A stretch of DNA of 64,000 bases from Psoroptes ovis (taxonomy: Eukaryota > Arthropoda > Arachnida > Sarcoptiformes > Psoroptidae): contig PQWQ01000007.1 of the NCBI GenBank assembly GCA_002943765.1, forward strand, positions 2,544,501 to 2,608,500. The letters run 5' to 3'. The position numbers and the translations under genes were made by a program. This document shows positions 35,947-48,800 of the stretch, piece after piece. Position 1 is the stretch's first letter. Each line of letters opens with the position of its first letter. Under the pieces are notes generated by a model. That model ran no database searches, was not told the DNA's origin, and worked only from the letters and a program-made list of their open reading frames with translations.

Positions 35947-37599
35947 ATGTTTTTCGTTCCAGATATTTTGGTCCGCAAAGGTCCGCTTTCGATTGTATGG
36001 TTAGCAGCTCATTATGAAAAAAAATTGAGCAAATCAACAGTAATGTCATTGAATATTTGTAATCTGATTGGCTTAATTTCATCGACAAACATTAAAATTT
36101 CTTTACGTATCACCTGTGATCTTATGATTGGTTTATCGAAATTAATTCAAATCAAAAGTAAATTCATTTTTAATGAATCTGATCATCGTAATATTGCCAT
36201 ACATAGAATGGCTGGTCAATTTGCTAATCGTAATAAATTGAAAAGAAAAGTTATCGATTTACCTGATAACCAATTTTCTATTGATAAATTGAATCTTCCA
36301 GAAATTAATGAATTTCTAGACCTTAACCTTCCTGATCCTGCTACGATTTTCCCCGAATCACCACTAATTAATGATGATCGTGCCCGTAGAGCTTCGATCA
36401 CAATGCAGGAAGTTCTGCCATTAACTAAACATGGACTTATTGATGAAGAATTTGATGATAGACTTTATGATGATGTTGGTTCTGTTGATTTCAATGAATT
36501 TTTCGATGAAGTTTTGCCTTCACCCCATCCACAAGAACCATTATTATCGTCGGATCACTTGCCACCACCCCCTCAAGTTGAGCCAATGGAATTCACTGAT
36601 CAACAAGTGCCTATGAGTAATAAAGACACACTAACTGGCATAATTACTCCACCATTGCTTGAACTTGATCAATCTATAGCGGATATTCCCGACCAAAAAG
36701 GGATTAAACGAATGCAAAAAGATCCTAATTATTCATCAACGATTGAAAAAAGACGCCGTACCAGTTCGATTTCAAGTGGCCGTGAAACCAATTTAGGGAG
36801 TTTAGAACTCACAGCTTTAGATGATTCGTCGCGTCTATTAAATCAACCACGTCGACGGCCGATACGAAACAAAAAGATCAAAATTGATTATCGAACTCAA
36901 ATCGCTGATAATGTTTTGAGACAAAATATGATTGAAGCAAAAAATTGGTGTAATACTATGCCTAACATATTCATTCCTGACAAGAAATTGTATGATACCT
37001 GTGCCAATTTATTCAATTCTACAGAGCGACAATTGAACAAAAATTTAGAATTCTATTTTCGTAATGCTCGTCTAAATACCCTTATCGATAATGACATGAT
37101 CACTACGCAAATTGCTCTTAGTCACGGCAGTGGTGAGGATATGACTGAGATGAATGGAGATTTTTTCCAAGAAGCATTGCCTGCACCAGCGATCGATGAT
37201 GAACTTCCACCGCAGCAATTATCACCATTTTTTGATGATAATATTCCACCAACCGATATCGATGGTGGTGAAATACCTCTTGTTCGAGGCAATGATGAGC
37301 GTGTTTTCGATTCGATCGGGCAACCATCAAATATTCCAGATTTTTCTAACACTGATCGAACTATTATTGACGAAAAATTCAATCAAACATTGGATGATTT
37401 ATTGTTCACTTCAAAGAATGATACATTAGAATTTAATCAACTAAACTTTCATGATAACCATAAACGTACAGTAATTTTATACTTTTATAATTTATTGTTA
37501 ATGAAAAACAATGAACAAATTGATCTAGAACAAGAATCATCGATACAAGAATTCAATCCAATTTATATTCATCGTGTTTATCAATCTCAAGCAATTTGA
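35947..37599 (+). CDS. RAD21-like: Cohesin kleisin subunit, RAD21/REC8 family
   Basis: Kleisin that closes the SMC1-SMC3 ring in cohesin. A single uninterrupted 550-codon exon. The N-terminal domain (about 1-100) begins MFFVPDILVRKGPLSIVWLA and contains SKSTVMSLNI and the helix that binds the SMC3 neck. Then come an acidic Pro/Asp-rich linker with ITMQEVLPL, a basic block RRRPIRNKKIKIDYRTQIA (about 300-318) at the place of the RAD21 RKRKLIVD segment, and a C-terminal winged helix (about 475-545, DLLFTSKNDTLEFNQL, then KRTVILYFYNLLLMK) that binds the SMC1 head. The GPLSIVWLAAHYEKKLSKS start is closer to RAD21 than to REC8. It is shorter than typical RAD21 (about 630) and has no intron, unlike most neighbours, so a second kleisin or a retrocopy is possible. 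Confidence 0.85.
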   Translation: MFFVPDILVRKGPLSIVWLAAHYEKKLSKSTVMSLNICNLIGLISSTNIKISLRITCDLMIGLSKLIQIKSKFIFNESDHRNIAIHRMAGQFANRNKLKRKVIDLPDNQFSIDKLNLPEINEFLDLNLPDPATIFPESPLINDDRARRASITMQEVLPLTKHGLIDEEFDDRLYDDVGSVDFNEFFDEVLPSPHPQEPLLSSDHLPPPPQVEPMEFTDQQVPMSNKDTLTGIITPPLLELDQSIADIPDQKGIKRMQKDPNYSSTIEKRRRTSSISSGRETNLGSLELTALDDSSRLLNQPRRRPIRNKKIKIDYRTQIADNVLRQNMIEAKNWCNTMPNIFIPDKKLYDTCANLFNSTERQLNKNLEFYFRNARLNTLIDNDMITTQIALSHGSGEDMTEMNGDFFQEALPAPAIDDELPPQQLSPFFDDNIPPTDIDGGEIPLVRGNDERVFDSIGQPSNIPDFSNTDRTIIDEKFNQTLDDLLFTSKNDTLEFNQLNFHDNHKRTVILYFYNLLLMKNNEQIDLEQESSIQEFNPIYIHRVYQSQAI

Positions 37600-38001
37600 T
37601 TTTTTTTTCAATTTTTAAGTCATAAAATTTTTGATTTTTGAGGATCTTTTTCAATTTTACAATAAATCTAGAATTTTTTAATCAATTTACTGTGATAAAT
37701 CGAAGAATTTTTATTGTATACAACACGTTGGTTTTCGCTTTGGCCATCAATACGGACTGAATACATATTGTCAGTTTGACCGTCTGAATACAATATAAAG
37801 ATACTTATTTTAGCATGAAAACAATTAGAATCACTAATCAATCGATAATCACGATAATTTACATTCAATGATTTAATGTACAATTTATAATGAAAAATAA
37901 AACAATGATGATCAATTAAGAAGAGACACCTGATAGCAGAATGATTATCACCACAGGCAATTATGCGCACGAATTACTTCAATAAAATTGGAACCGATTG
38001 A
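37600..38001. other. Convergent 3' region
   Basis: About 400 bp between the kleisin stop and the stop of the Rpb4-fold gene. It contains a 100-codon minus-strand ORF (37668-37970) that I could not support as coding; it would lie in the 3' UTR of the neighbouring gene. Confidence 0.4.
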
Positions 38002-38490
38002 TTAATTTGTCTGGTTACATTTTTCATCATCATCATCATCAACAATATCATCTAATTGACCATATTGTTCAATTAGTTTAGACAAAAGAAATGATTGATC
38101 TTTGGTAAATTTTCCAGGAAACATTAATTCAACAAATGATTCATCTTTAGGCATTTCATTCAATATCATTACGATTTCGGTCGATGATAATGAAAAATTT
38201 GTTTTCAATTCATTGGCTAAAAATTTTGCACGTTCTTGATTTAATTTTTTCACTGCAATCGAAGAATTTTGTCGAATAAATTGTTCAACATCTTTTAATG
38301 AATTACGAAATTGTAATGAAGATGATTCTTGTGCGATTTTTTTCAATATAATATCACAATCATTATTAGATAATAATTGATTAATTTTTGATTTTTGTTC
38401 TTGTATTATTTGTAATGCACGATAATTTGGTACATAACAAATATGTTCAAAATTTGTCGATAAATTTGATGGATCAAATTCATTATCCAT
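38002..38490 (-). CDS. Possible RNA polymerase Rpb4/RPC9-fold (CRCP-like) protein
   Basis: A 162-residue single-exon protein starting MDNEFDPSNL. The N-terminal half has a PNYRALQIIQEQKSKINQLL segment that could be the tip-associated strand-helix of RPC9/CRCP, whose start is SNYEVFQLL. The second half is helical: KDVEQFIRQ, then KTNFSLSSTEIVMILNEMP and GKFTKDQSFLLSKLIEQY. This recalls the HRDC-like bundle of RPC9/Rpb4 (helix, LTxxExxxLxNxxP, then a TEEQ helix). It ends in an acidic DDDDDE tail. In RNA polymerase III, RPC9 pairs with RPC8 as the stalk. The assignment is from motif layout only and remains tentative; it is longer than RPB4. Confidence 0.5.
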   Translation of the reverse strand: MDNEFDPSNLSTNFEHICYVPNYRALQIIQEQKSKINQLLSNNDCDIILKKIAQESSSLQFRNSLKDVEQFIRQNSSIAVKKLNQERAKFLANELKTNFSLSSTEIVMILNEMPKDESFVELMFPGKFTKDQSFLLSKLIEQYGQLDDIVDDDDDEKCNQTN

Positions 38491-38694
38491 TTTGAAAATA
38501 AATTGTGAATCAAAATGTGATCATCAAATGAAAATCACATGTTTTGTATAATAATAACTGCATTTACAACGCATAGATGGCCCAATATTGATTTTAAATT
38601 GAAAAAAAAATCAAAATTTTCAATTCAAATTTGTTAAAAAATTAATAATTTATTAATAATAATTAATAAAACAATCAATCGGCTATTCTCTTTT

Positions 38695-39504
38695 TCAATA
38701 ATTAAAAAATTCAACACTTGTATAATCAAGACTATTTCTTTTGCGTGAATCTAATAGAAAATGTTCAAATTTAGCAATTACAATAAACACTTCTTTTATC
38801 TTTAGAAAGATATCTAATGGGTTGTCGGTAATTCTTTTCAAACGTAGTTCTTGATATTTATTTTCCACCCAAACACATAGATTATTGATTTGATTTGCTT
38901 GATCAATTCGATTAATGTTCATTAGATAATTTGTATCAATTCTAGCATTTTCTGTCAATTCATGGACAATATTGCCTAATTTGTCAAAACCTAAATAATA
39001 ATTATTATCATCATCATCGTCATCATCATCATCGATTAAATGGCAAAGAAAGTCATAAAATTTAATCATAGATGCAAATTCTTTGGTGGTCATTTCGATT
39101 TGACTTTTTAAAAATGGATTATCAGCTTTCTCAATCAGATCTTTGGTACGTTCTTGTAATGAACGCAAATATAATCTTTCTTCGTTCATTAACATTCTCC
39201 AAAAAGATTTTTTCCCATAATCACCTTGTAATGCTGATAATAATGTGTCAGCGCTGCTTCGATCATTGCAATTACATTTTTTCGATTTTTCTAACAACAC
39301 TTTCATTGATTCTGGAATAAATATTTTGATAGGATTAAAATTGTTTTCCTAAATATTTCAATCAAATAGTTTACCAATGATTTCATCAGTGTTTTCATAG
39401 TTGATATTATCAGCAACAGTATTCACAATGATCGATTCAGATGGATGATTAAAATGTGTAATGAAAATAATGGTGAAGAAGATGATCGGTAAATTCGGAT
39501 TCAT
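38695..39504 (-). CDS. Secreted helical protein, tandem paralogue A
   Basis: Two exons, 39504-39375 and 39311-38695, join in phase 1 across a 63-bp intron (GTAAAC to ATTCCAG), giving 248 residues. Exon 1 gives a signal peptide (MNPNLPIIFFTIIFITHFN, cleavage probably near HPSES). The mature part is helical and charged, with SLQERTKDLIEKADNPFL, an Asp run at about 137-145 and HELTENARIDTNYLMNINR, and ends SRKRNSLDYTSVEFFNY. No family recognised. The neighbour at 40105-40934 is a paralogue with the same intron position and phase. The shared C-terminal pattern FEHFLLDSRKRNSLDY is nearly unchanged between the two. Long helical secreted proteins occur among mite allergens, but I see no specific match. 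Confidence 0.75.
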
Positions 39505-40104
39505 TTCGGTAGGAAATCAATTATTACAATTATAAACTTATTTTCAATCTCTGGCGACAACAAGTCATCAAAAGTTGCTTAAAATTATTTTTCAAAAAAT
39601 TTAAAATCAATTCAATTTAAAGTAACATTTTTTTTCACTGGAAATGTACTTAAAGCAATCACTTATGATAATAAATTAATCGATGCATTTGAGTTTGTAA
39701 TATTTGATCAATCTCTAAGATTGAAATTGCTCATTATCACTGCTGAGTGGCAATGATTAAATTAAATTTTGTAATTATCATGGCTTATTGTCATTATCAA
39801 AATTATCTGATAATATTTCTTGCAATTTCAATCATCTTTTAATTATCTTGAAATAATCCTCAATCATTGTTTCGTTTTCTTTGAGGTGAAATTCCTCAAC
39901 TTTATTATCAATAATCAAATCATAGCAAAAATTGTTTGAATTTTGTAAATCAACATTGGCCATATTGATGGCTAATTTTAATGAAATGATAAATTGTTCA
40001 TCATATAATGATGAATTGGAAATTTTTCAAAATATCAAAACATTTTATATTTGATTCAAAATTGGAATGAATATGGAATATATTCATTCATTCATTCATT
40101 TGTT
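39505..40104. other. Spacer between the tandem secreted-protein genes
   Basis: 600 bp holding the promoter of copy A and the 3' UTR of copy B. AT-rich. An ATTC tandem (40081-40100) lies just before the copy B stop. No gene seen. Confidence 0.4.
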
Positions 40105-40934
40105 TCAATATTTGAAAAATTCAGCTCTTGAATAATCAAGACTATTTCTTTTGCGTGAATCCAATACGAAATGTTCAAATTCAGCAATTTTGATGAATAA
40201 AGTTTTTATCTTTGCAAAAATATGTCTCGGATCTTCGGTGAATCTTGTACGATGTAATTCATTATATTTATTTTCCAACCAATTACATCGGTGATTGATT
40301 TGATTTGCTTGATCATTTCGATTAATATTCATCAAAAAATTAATGTCCATCCTAGCATTTTCGGTTAATTCATGAATAATGTCACCTAATTTTTCGATAG
40401 CAGCATCAGAATTATCATTATCATCATCATCATCATCATTATTACTGATTAGATCGTAGAGAAAGTTAATAAACTTGATCATTGATGACATTTCTTTTGC
40501 AACGAAATCAGTTTGACTTTCTAAAAGTGTATTATTAGCTTTTTCGATTGAATCTTTAGCAAGTTTTTGCAAATATTTAAGATAAGAATATTCTTCAGAT
40601 ATGAACATTTGCCAATAAGATTTTTTTTTGCTGCCATCTCTCAATGATAATGATGATGATGTTTGGGCATCAATTTGATCATCATTATACGGCGATTGTT
40701 GCAACATTTTTTCTGTTTGATCCACTAGCTCTTCTAATGATTTTTGAAATAAATTGTTAAATCTTTGATAAACAAAATTTGACAGAAAAAAATACAATCA
40801 AATTACATACCGGCAACTTCATTAAGTTTTTCAATATTTTCATCAGGGATGACTGATGCCCAAGAAATATTGGAATGGACAATGAAAATGATCATAAAAA
40901 TAGTGATCGAATATGGCAAGAATTCTATTTTCAT
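40105..40934 (-). CDS. Secreted helical protein, tandem paralogue B
   Basis: Two exons, 40934-40811 and 40733-40105, join in phase 1, giving 250 residues. The intron runs GTATGT to TCATTAG; an acceptor a little further out (40748) would hit a stop, so the inner one is chosen. Exon 1 encodes a signal peptide (MKIEFLPYSITIFMIIFIVH, cleavage near SWAS). The mature protein matches paralogue A through most of its length: KSYWQMFISEEYSYLKYLQ against KSFWRMLMNEERLYLRSLQ, an Asp run at the same place, HELTENARMDINFLMNINR, and FEHFVLDSRKRNSLDYSRAE at the end. No cysteine-rich or enzymatic motif. Probably a lineage-specific family; others may lie elsewhere in the genome. Confidence 0.75.
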
Positions 40935-43900
40935 CTCGAAAAACTAAGAAATTTGATTAATTAATGTCTAAATTGGTCAAATGTGTTGATTCCCGATGGA
41001 TTTTCAATCAATTTAAATATATTTTTCTTCGCCAAAAAAAAATTATAATTAAAGTGGTTGTTGTTAAGGCAGCAACAACAAATCAGCGAAATCTTTTCAA
41101 GTAATTTCTTCCTGTTCGATGATCTATTTTATTTTCCCGATAGTAACCAATCATTATTCTCTAAAAAAATAGGTAAATCGATCATTGATTGATTCATAGA
41201 AAATCTATGATTATCGCTAGATGGCAATTTCATTATTAATACCATGATGATAGATTAATTAATCTTACATTAACTATCACAAAATTGATAGAAGATTATC
41301 TGGATTATAAATCCTCATATCAATCATCAAAACGTTGTAAACACACAATAATCCAAAATTTATTGCTATTCACATAATTTGCTACAAATTTTCAAAAATA
41401 TGCTCAAATTTTTTTCCCCATCTTAACATCATCGATACGCGCAAGAAAAAAACATTCAGAGTGTTTCTCAAGCATCGATTTCAGTAACCCTTTCGGTACG
41501 ATTTCCAACCTTTGAAAGTTGAGACTTTCGGACATCGGTGCTTAGTGTGGGCGACTTCAACAATGATTTAATAATCAAGTTTATATTTAATTCTTTAATC
41601 TTTAGTTTTTTTTTTTGAATTTCTTCATTATTTTGAATTTATAATTATTTCTCATTTAATCATTCAAATGTTTAAATGTTTTTCATTTAAAACTAAATAA
41701 AATAAATATTAAATCAAAATCAACATGTATTATATTAGATTTAGGTCAACAAGTCAAAATCAAATAAATGTTTATGTTATTTTACAATTTGTTTTATTTT
41801 TATTTCTTGTAATACATATGATTATTGTGATTATTATTATTATTATTGAAATGATTGTGTAAATATTAAAAGTTTTATTTACTAATTTTTTTAATGTTTT
41901 AATACATATTTTTTGTTTCATATTTGTTATTAAAATAACAAATTTTCATTTGTATTTAATCATATTTACTAATGTTGTTTGAAAAAACTAGATACAAATT
42001 ATTTATTGAAATATAAATATGAATTTGAATATAAATAAATAAACATTGAAAACTTTTATTTTTTTTCCATTTTTTATTACCCGGGATACACATGATGATG
42101 ATGGCGATGATGATTATGATGATGTTTGAAATGTTTTCCAAATGAGTTTTGTATGTATGTTTGTATGTATTATATTTGTTTCATGTTTGCATCAAATCTT
42201 GATTAAATTTTCGATTGATGATATTTCGATCGATCGAAAATTAAATCAAATCCCTATTGATTCGATTGATGAATCATACGAATTCGCTTCATTTCTCTCT
42301 ATCGGATTAATCGATTAATTTCGATGAATCAATAAATCAATCAGTTTTGATCAATAAATGTTCTGAATAAATATATGAATATCAATATTAAAAAATATAT
42401 GAATATTCATAGTCATAACAAATTCAATAATTATAATTTATAATCAAATTATCGATAGAAAAATGATGAGTATTGATGATGATCATCATATACAAATAAA
42501 CAAATGATTCATATTGAAATGAATAATCAAATGTGTTAACGAATGTTGAAAATAATCAAAAAAAACATTTGACGAATGATGAAAATGAATGGATAAATAA
42601 ACAATAATTGAAACATGATTCAATGATGAATGATTTCGGGATTCACTTGGTCAATTTTCATCGTCATAATGGTCGTTTGGATGTTTATTTTTCTTTCATC
42701 ATTTGTCATACAATTATCGATCGAACATTAATGATCATCATTGATTGAACATGATCTATATGATTCATTTATGATGATCATTCAATGATATTGATGATCG
42801 ATGTATTTGATTTGATGACAAATTGAAAATTGCAAACAAACATAAAATAATAGATGATTCAAAATTCAATTATGAAGGAGATATTTGAACAAGAACTAAA
42901 TTATGAAAAAAAAAACAAAAACAAAATGAAAATACTTCACAAAAGATGAATTTTCATTTCCTCATCATCAATAATAATATGATAATATTGGCCATAAATG
43001 GTAAATTAGGACACACGAATAAAGCAATATGCAATTATCATTTTTTTTGTATTATTTGTATTCTCGTGTCTGAATTTATTCGGTCAAAAAATTATTGTTT
43101 TTGGTTTACCTTTAAACAAAACAATAATTCGCCTCAAGATATATTGAGATTGAGACAAGTACATGAAAATTACATGTGTGGTCGTTGATAAAGTTTGAAT
43201 AAATTCGAAGAAATGAATACATTTGTAACAATGATCAATGTCAATCAATCAATCAATCAATGATCAATGATAATTGATCGATTTGCTTTGATTTGATTCG
43301 AATATCTGACCACAAATTGAGATTAATTCATTGTTTTTTTTCAAATTTGTTTCGGGGATTTACATTTTTTTATTTGTGTAAATTCATTCAAAATAATTCA
43401 ATTTCAAGACCATATTTGTTGAATTAATTTTGAAATTTTGATTAATTTTGAATTTTCAAAATTTGAATTAATAAAATTTTGAATTAATAAAAAATTCCAA
43501 TCAATCAATCAATCATTCGTTTTGATTGATTTATTGATTATGTGTAGGATATCCATTGAGAACGAAAGTGTTGATTATTGCCGTTGTTGTTATGATCATA
43601 ATTAAATTTGATATAAATTTTGAAATATTGAAGTCAATATTAAATGTCATTGATGGCTGTAATTTGATGAGTTTGAAATTCTTGTTTGATGATTAATTAT
43701 TCGTTTATCGATACTATTCATTAATATTATTATTATTATTATCATCATTGACATTTATTGACATTCAATTTGATTAATGAAATTAATTGGAAAAAATATA
43801 AATAAATAAATATGAATTTCAATTAAATTTAATTTCATTTTCATTGAACATTATTGATTTTCATGGAATTTTTCAATTATTTACGATCAATAAAAGCTGC

Positions 43901-45834
43901 AATGGAATTTTGAATTTGTCATCAGACTAATCAAGTTCATTCATAAAAAGGAAATTTAAAGGGTTCAACCAATTTTTTTGAGTTCATTCTACGCAGAAAT
44001 TATCGACAACTGACCGTCTTTCATTTAATTCTCAAAGACATTGAATCGATTGATTGATTTGACATATGATCAATGAAATCGAGGATGAAATGGATATCGT
44101 TTTCCATCAAAATTTTTCGGGTGAAAACGAAAGATAAATTCAGAAAGAATTCATTGAATGATTCATAATATGATCAACGAATTTCAAATTACCAGCAAAT
44201 TAAACGAAAAAAAAACCAATGAACATGACTCATTTCAACAATCAAATATATGAAAAATGAAAACATTGTTATTATTATTAATTATTGTTTAATAATATCG
44301 AAATTAAAATTAAAAATTAATGAATGTGTAATATTGAAAATAAAAATAAAAAATGAAATTGAAATGAAAACACAGACATTTCAAACAAAAAAAAAAAATT
44401 AGGCAGCAAAATCAAATGAAGAAAAAAAAGGCTTAAACAAAGGATTGAAATTGATTGATTGTTGGATTTATGTTTGAATGAAAAATATATGGATAAAGAA
44501 CACAAAATAATATCTAATTTGAATAATATTAATTGATTTTACATATGGATATAAAGATGATCATAGAAATGATCAGAGAATAAATTTAGATCATAATAAA
44601 CATTTAAACACACGCGCACACAGGGTTCAAATGACACCATAATATTAGGATATTGTTTGATGATAATGAGTTGATTCGGGTTTAATTGTTTGTAATGATT
44701 CGTGTGATTGTGATTGTAGGGATTTAATCATGTGTCGGTATATTATGATGGTGTTGTATTGTGTTTGTTTGTGTCTTGTTGGCGAATCAAAATGAATTAA
44801 AGATAATCTGAGAGGAACTAGATTTAATGGTGAAGAAAAGATGAAATGGAAACAAATATACAAAAGAAAAAACTGCTAAGAAAATTATGTCGAAGAAAAT
44901 GATACAAAATTTTGTTTGAAAAAAAAGATTAAAGCGATTAAGCGATTAATCAACTGGTCATTGTATTGTGTGTGTGATTTAGATTCAAATGAATTGAAAT
45001 GAAGCAAACAAAAATTACACAGAAATATTAATTAATTAATTATAATTAATCAATTTTCAAATAAAGAAAGAAATCATTTAATGATAATGAGAGATCTAAT
45101 GGTTATGTGTTGATTGTTTCATATCTTTTTAGATTGGCCACCATCAATTTTCCAAGCATTTTTGTGTGAGGAAATGAAGAACACTTGAATGCATCCAACC
45201 ATCCAATGAATGCAAAGCTTCATTGCGAAGATAATTTTTTTTTATTGATAATCAATTATGATTTTAATCTCACGATGAAATGAAAATGAATGTGTGGCTG
45301 ATCATCTGAACTGGCTAATGTGTTTGATTATTATCAATGTGCGATGTGTTGTTCATTCACAATTTGCTTCTTGTTTTCTGCTTTTTTTCTATTATGAAAA
45401 TATATTCATATTAAATCTTTGAAAATAATTAAACTCTTTTTACTAAATTGTTTTTGAAAAAAAATGAAATCAAATACATATAAATCTTTTCATTTTCTGA
45501 TTAAATATATTTTGATTGAATTCATTTAGTTATATTGATTGATTTGTTAACATATACAAAAAATGGAAAATTTAATTTGAAAAATTTGATGAAATGAAAT
45601 GAAAGAAAAAAAAGAAAGAGAAAACAATAATAATAATGATCATATTGATGACGATGATATCTATGATAATAATGTTGATAATGATAATATAATTGATGAT
45701 AATTTAAAGATGAATGAACGAATGAATATAAATTTTCATTTATTTATCGTTATTTATTTATTTAGCTCTTATTGTCTTTCAGGCAAAATCAATAAAAATA
45801 ATTTCGTTTATTTGTTTTGTTTTGTATTGAAACA
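40935..45834. other. 4.9-kb AT-rich region, no gene recognised
   Basis: Both strands carry only short, biased ORFs (Ile/Asn/Phe/Lys). There are many simple motifs (ATTATTATT near 41830, AATCAATCAATC at 43243 and 43499, GATGATGATG near 42092). The first kilobase should include the promoter of paralogue B, and the last part the 3' UTR of the membrane-protein gene that ends at 45835. No RNA gene or transposon found. Confidence 0.5.
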
Positions 45835-48800
45835 TCATTTATCGATACTAGTTGAATTCATCAATTGAACTTCTTCCAAACAATTTACTTGATCAAGACC
45901 ATTAGCTTTTTTCTGTTTTTTTGTTTGATTATTTGATTTCTTTTTATGGAAATTCATATGATTTTTACGAGATCGATATCCTAATTGTTCATAGTTTTTA
46001 CAAATTAAATAGAAAAATGATAATATAAATCAATAATGAAATGATTATGATTAATAAAATAATCAAAAATAATACAAACATACTTATGATTAATATCGGC
46101 ACAAGTATAATGATGACTAATATGATTAACATTGTGACAAATATTGTCAACGTCCAAAATAGACCTGTATTGTATTGGCTGATTGGACCACGTGCAGATG
46201 CTTCAGCTAGTTCGGGTGCAATCGATGATGAATGGTGATGTTTATCGATGAATTTCCTTTCATTATGACTATGATCAGCATAAATGTTCAGATTGTTTGG
46301 ATCATCACGTTGATGATTATCTAAATCATTTATACTTGGTGTTTCATCTTCTGATATTGGAATTTCTTCTTTTTCATCGGATTCTTCTTCAATTATATCA
46401 ATATCATCATCTAAATGATCAAATGTTCTCGGTTCATCAATATTGTTAACTTTTGGCGGCATTGGTAATTTTTTGATTAGTTCAGGTTGACTTGTCGTTG
46501 TAGTTGTTGTTGTTGTTGTTGTGGTCATAGTTGTGGTTGTGGTTGTTGTAGTCGTAGCTGCAGTCGTGGTAGTCGTTGTTGTTGAAGCGATAGTAGCTAA
46601 TGTCGGAGGATCATTATCTAATTCGGTTGAATTGTCATAACAATTGAACAATTCACGAATGGAACCCTGTACAATTGAAAAATTTGATAAATTTTAAAGT
46701 ATTACGATCAATTATGTAACGAATCGGATCTTACTTTAGGTACAAATTTAACTTGGTCATCAGCGTTGTAAACAAATTCCAGAATGTCCATGTTGTTTGT
46801 CAAACCAAATGTACGATGTTTAGGTGCAAAATTAAACATACCAGCAATGAATTTCGCATTAATTATTTGATCATTTAAATTTTCCCAAGGTTTGTGATGA
46901 TCGATCAATCGACGACGTATTATACGTTGTGATGATAATCCAATCATCGTATCATAAACGGAGAAAAATAAATCTGATTTATCCGGCACAAATAATCCTG
47001 ATCGGTAATAATAATTACCGGACATAATGCCTGTCATGATGATATGATTAATATATGATGTGTTAATTTATTAATTGATCGTCAAATAAAAAATAGCTAC
47101 CATTTTGTGATGGCCAAAATGATCCAAACATAATTGAACCTTCTCGTTCTAACATGTTTATATCTAATCCGGTACGATTTAAACGTGTAATCATTTCGCT
47201 ATCTAATGACATACGATCTAATAATTGTAATTTTTCACCATTATTTTTGAGATCATATAATGCAATGCCATAACTTCGATCTTTATCAATTACACGTCCA
47301 CCAATTACAACATGTATACGTTCAAGATCTTGATCACGTTGATCACCTTGACATATGCCAGGTACTTTGCAAACACCATTCAAACTGATAACAGTATCGA
47401 CCCATTTAAAATTATCTAAATTATAAATCATAGAAAATTGTTAAAAAAATTAATTTAGACATTTAAAATTTTATTCATGCGAAAATGATATATTAATTCT
47501 AAAAATCAATGAATCAAATCAATGAAAAATAAAAAAATCGTTGTTTATGATGTTATGAATGATATTTGATTTGATTTGAATTAAATGAAATGAATAATTT
47601 AAAACGAAATGAAGGCGTATGTCACGTATCTCACCATATGTCTGACATCGTCATCAGTCATAAATGATCATATTGATAATAATAATATAGCCATAATAAA
47701 GGTTAATTAACCCTGACTGATGGCTAATGAATCAATGGTCGATAACAATGATTGTAATAATAATTATAATCATTATTATTATCATTTGCATCCGAAAAAA
47801 AATGAATGCTATCATTGAAAAATAAATCAAAAATATAATTTAAATAAATGAAATGACTACCCAATGGATATGATTAAGCTTTAATCAAAATCGTTGGCAA
47901 ATAAATTTTGGAAATAAAAACGACCTGTCATCGTTCTAGAATGATAATTTTAATTTCAGTTGATTCGGTTGAATAATTTTTGAATTTATTCTTCGCAAAA
48001 ATAAAATAAAATTTCGCATCATTGTTATTTATTGTTGTTGTTATTGTTCAAAGTTACATTTAAAAATAATAATAATAATAATGATAATAATTACAATAAA
48101 TGGTATATAATTTATTATCATCATTATCATTATTATCGTTATAATAAATATTATCATTAGAACACACTCCCACTCATACACAAACACAAAACAATCGAAT
48201 AACCTTTGACCTCCGAAAGGTATCCATTCATTCATTCATTTTTCCCATTGATGAATGATTCAAATGAATAGAAAACTCTCAAAACAGGCCATTCATCATT
48301 AGAAGAATTTATATTTTTCAAATGAATTTCTAATGCTGATCTTAAGCGAAGAGAATCTACCATTATCATTATTTGCCCACAATCGTTATCATCATTGATC
48401 ATCAATTCAACATTGATGAAAACAATGAGATGTATGAGATTTTGTTGTTTTTCATTTGAATTTTTAAAAAAACAAAAAATTTTTAATTGTAATTTTATGG
48501 AAATTCGTGAGTCGTCAAATCATCAATTAAAGCATATAAATAACCAGCGATGAACGAAAAAAAAACCACGAGAATCATAGGGAATCAACAAAAACTAACC
48601 AAAATCGATGACAGCCATAAGCTTATAATGTGTAATTTTGCCTAAAAAAATTTCAATTCATTCCATTAAATTTCAATTTGAAATTCATTTCATTTTCGAT
48701 GAAAATGAAATTTCAAATGAAAAATGCTTTACATCAAATCATCATTCATTGAATACCATCCATTGAATATATGAATGAATGAGTGGATGAATGGATTTGT

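Noticed and set aside
37668..37970. 100-codon minus-strand ORF between the kleisin and the Rpb4-fold gene
   Set aside because: No recognisable motif, mixed Ile/Tyr/Ser bias, lies in the expected 3' UTR and lacks clear splice partners.
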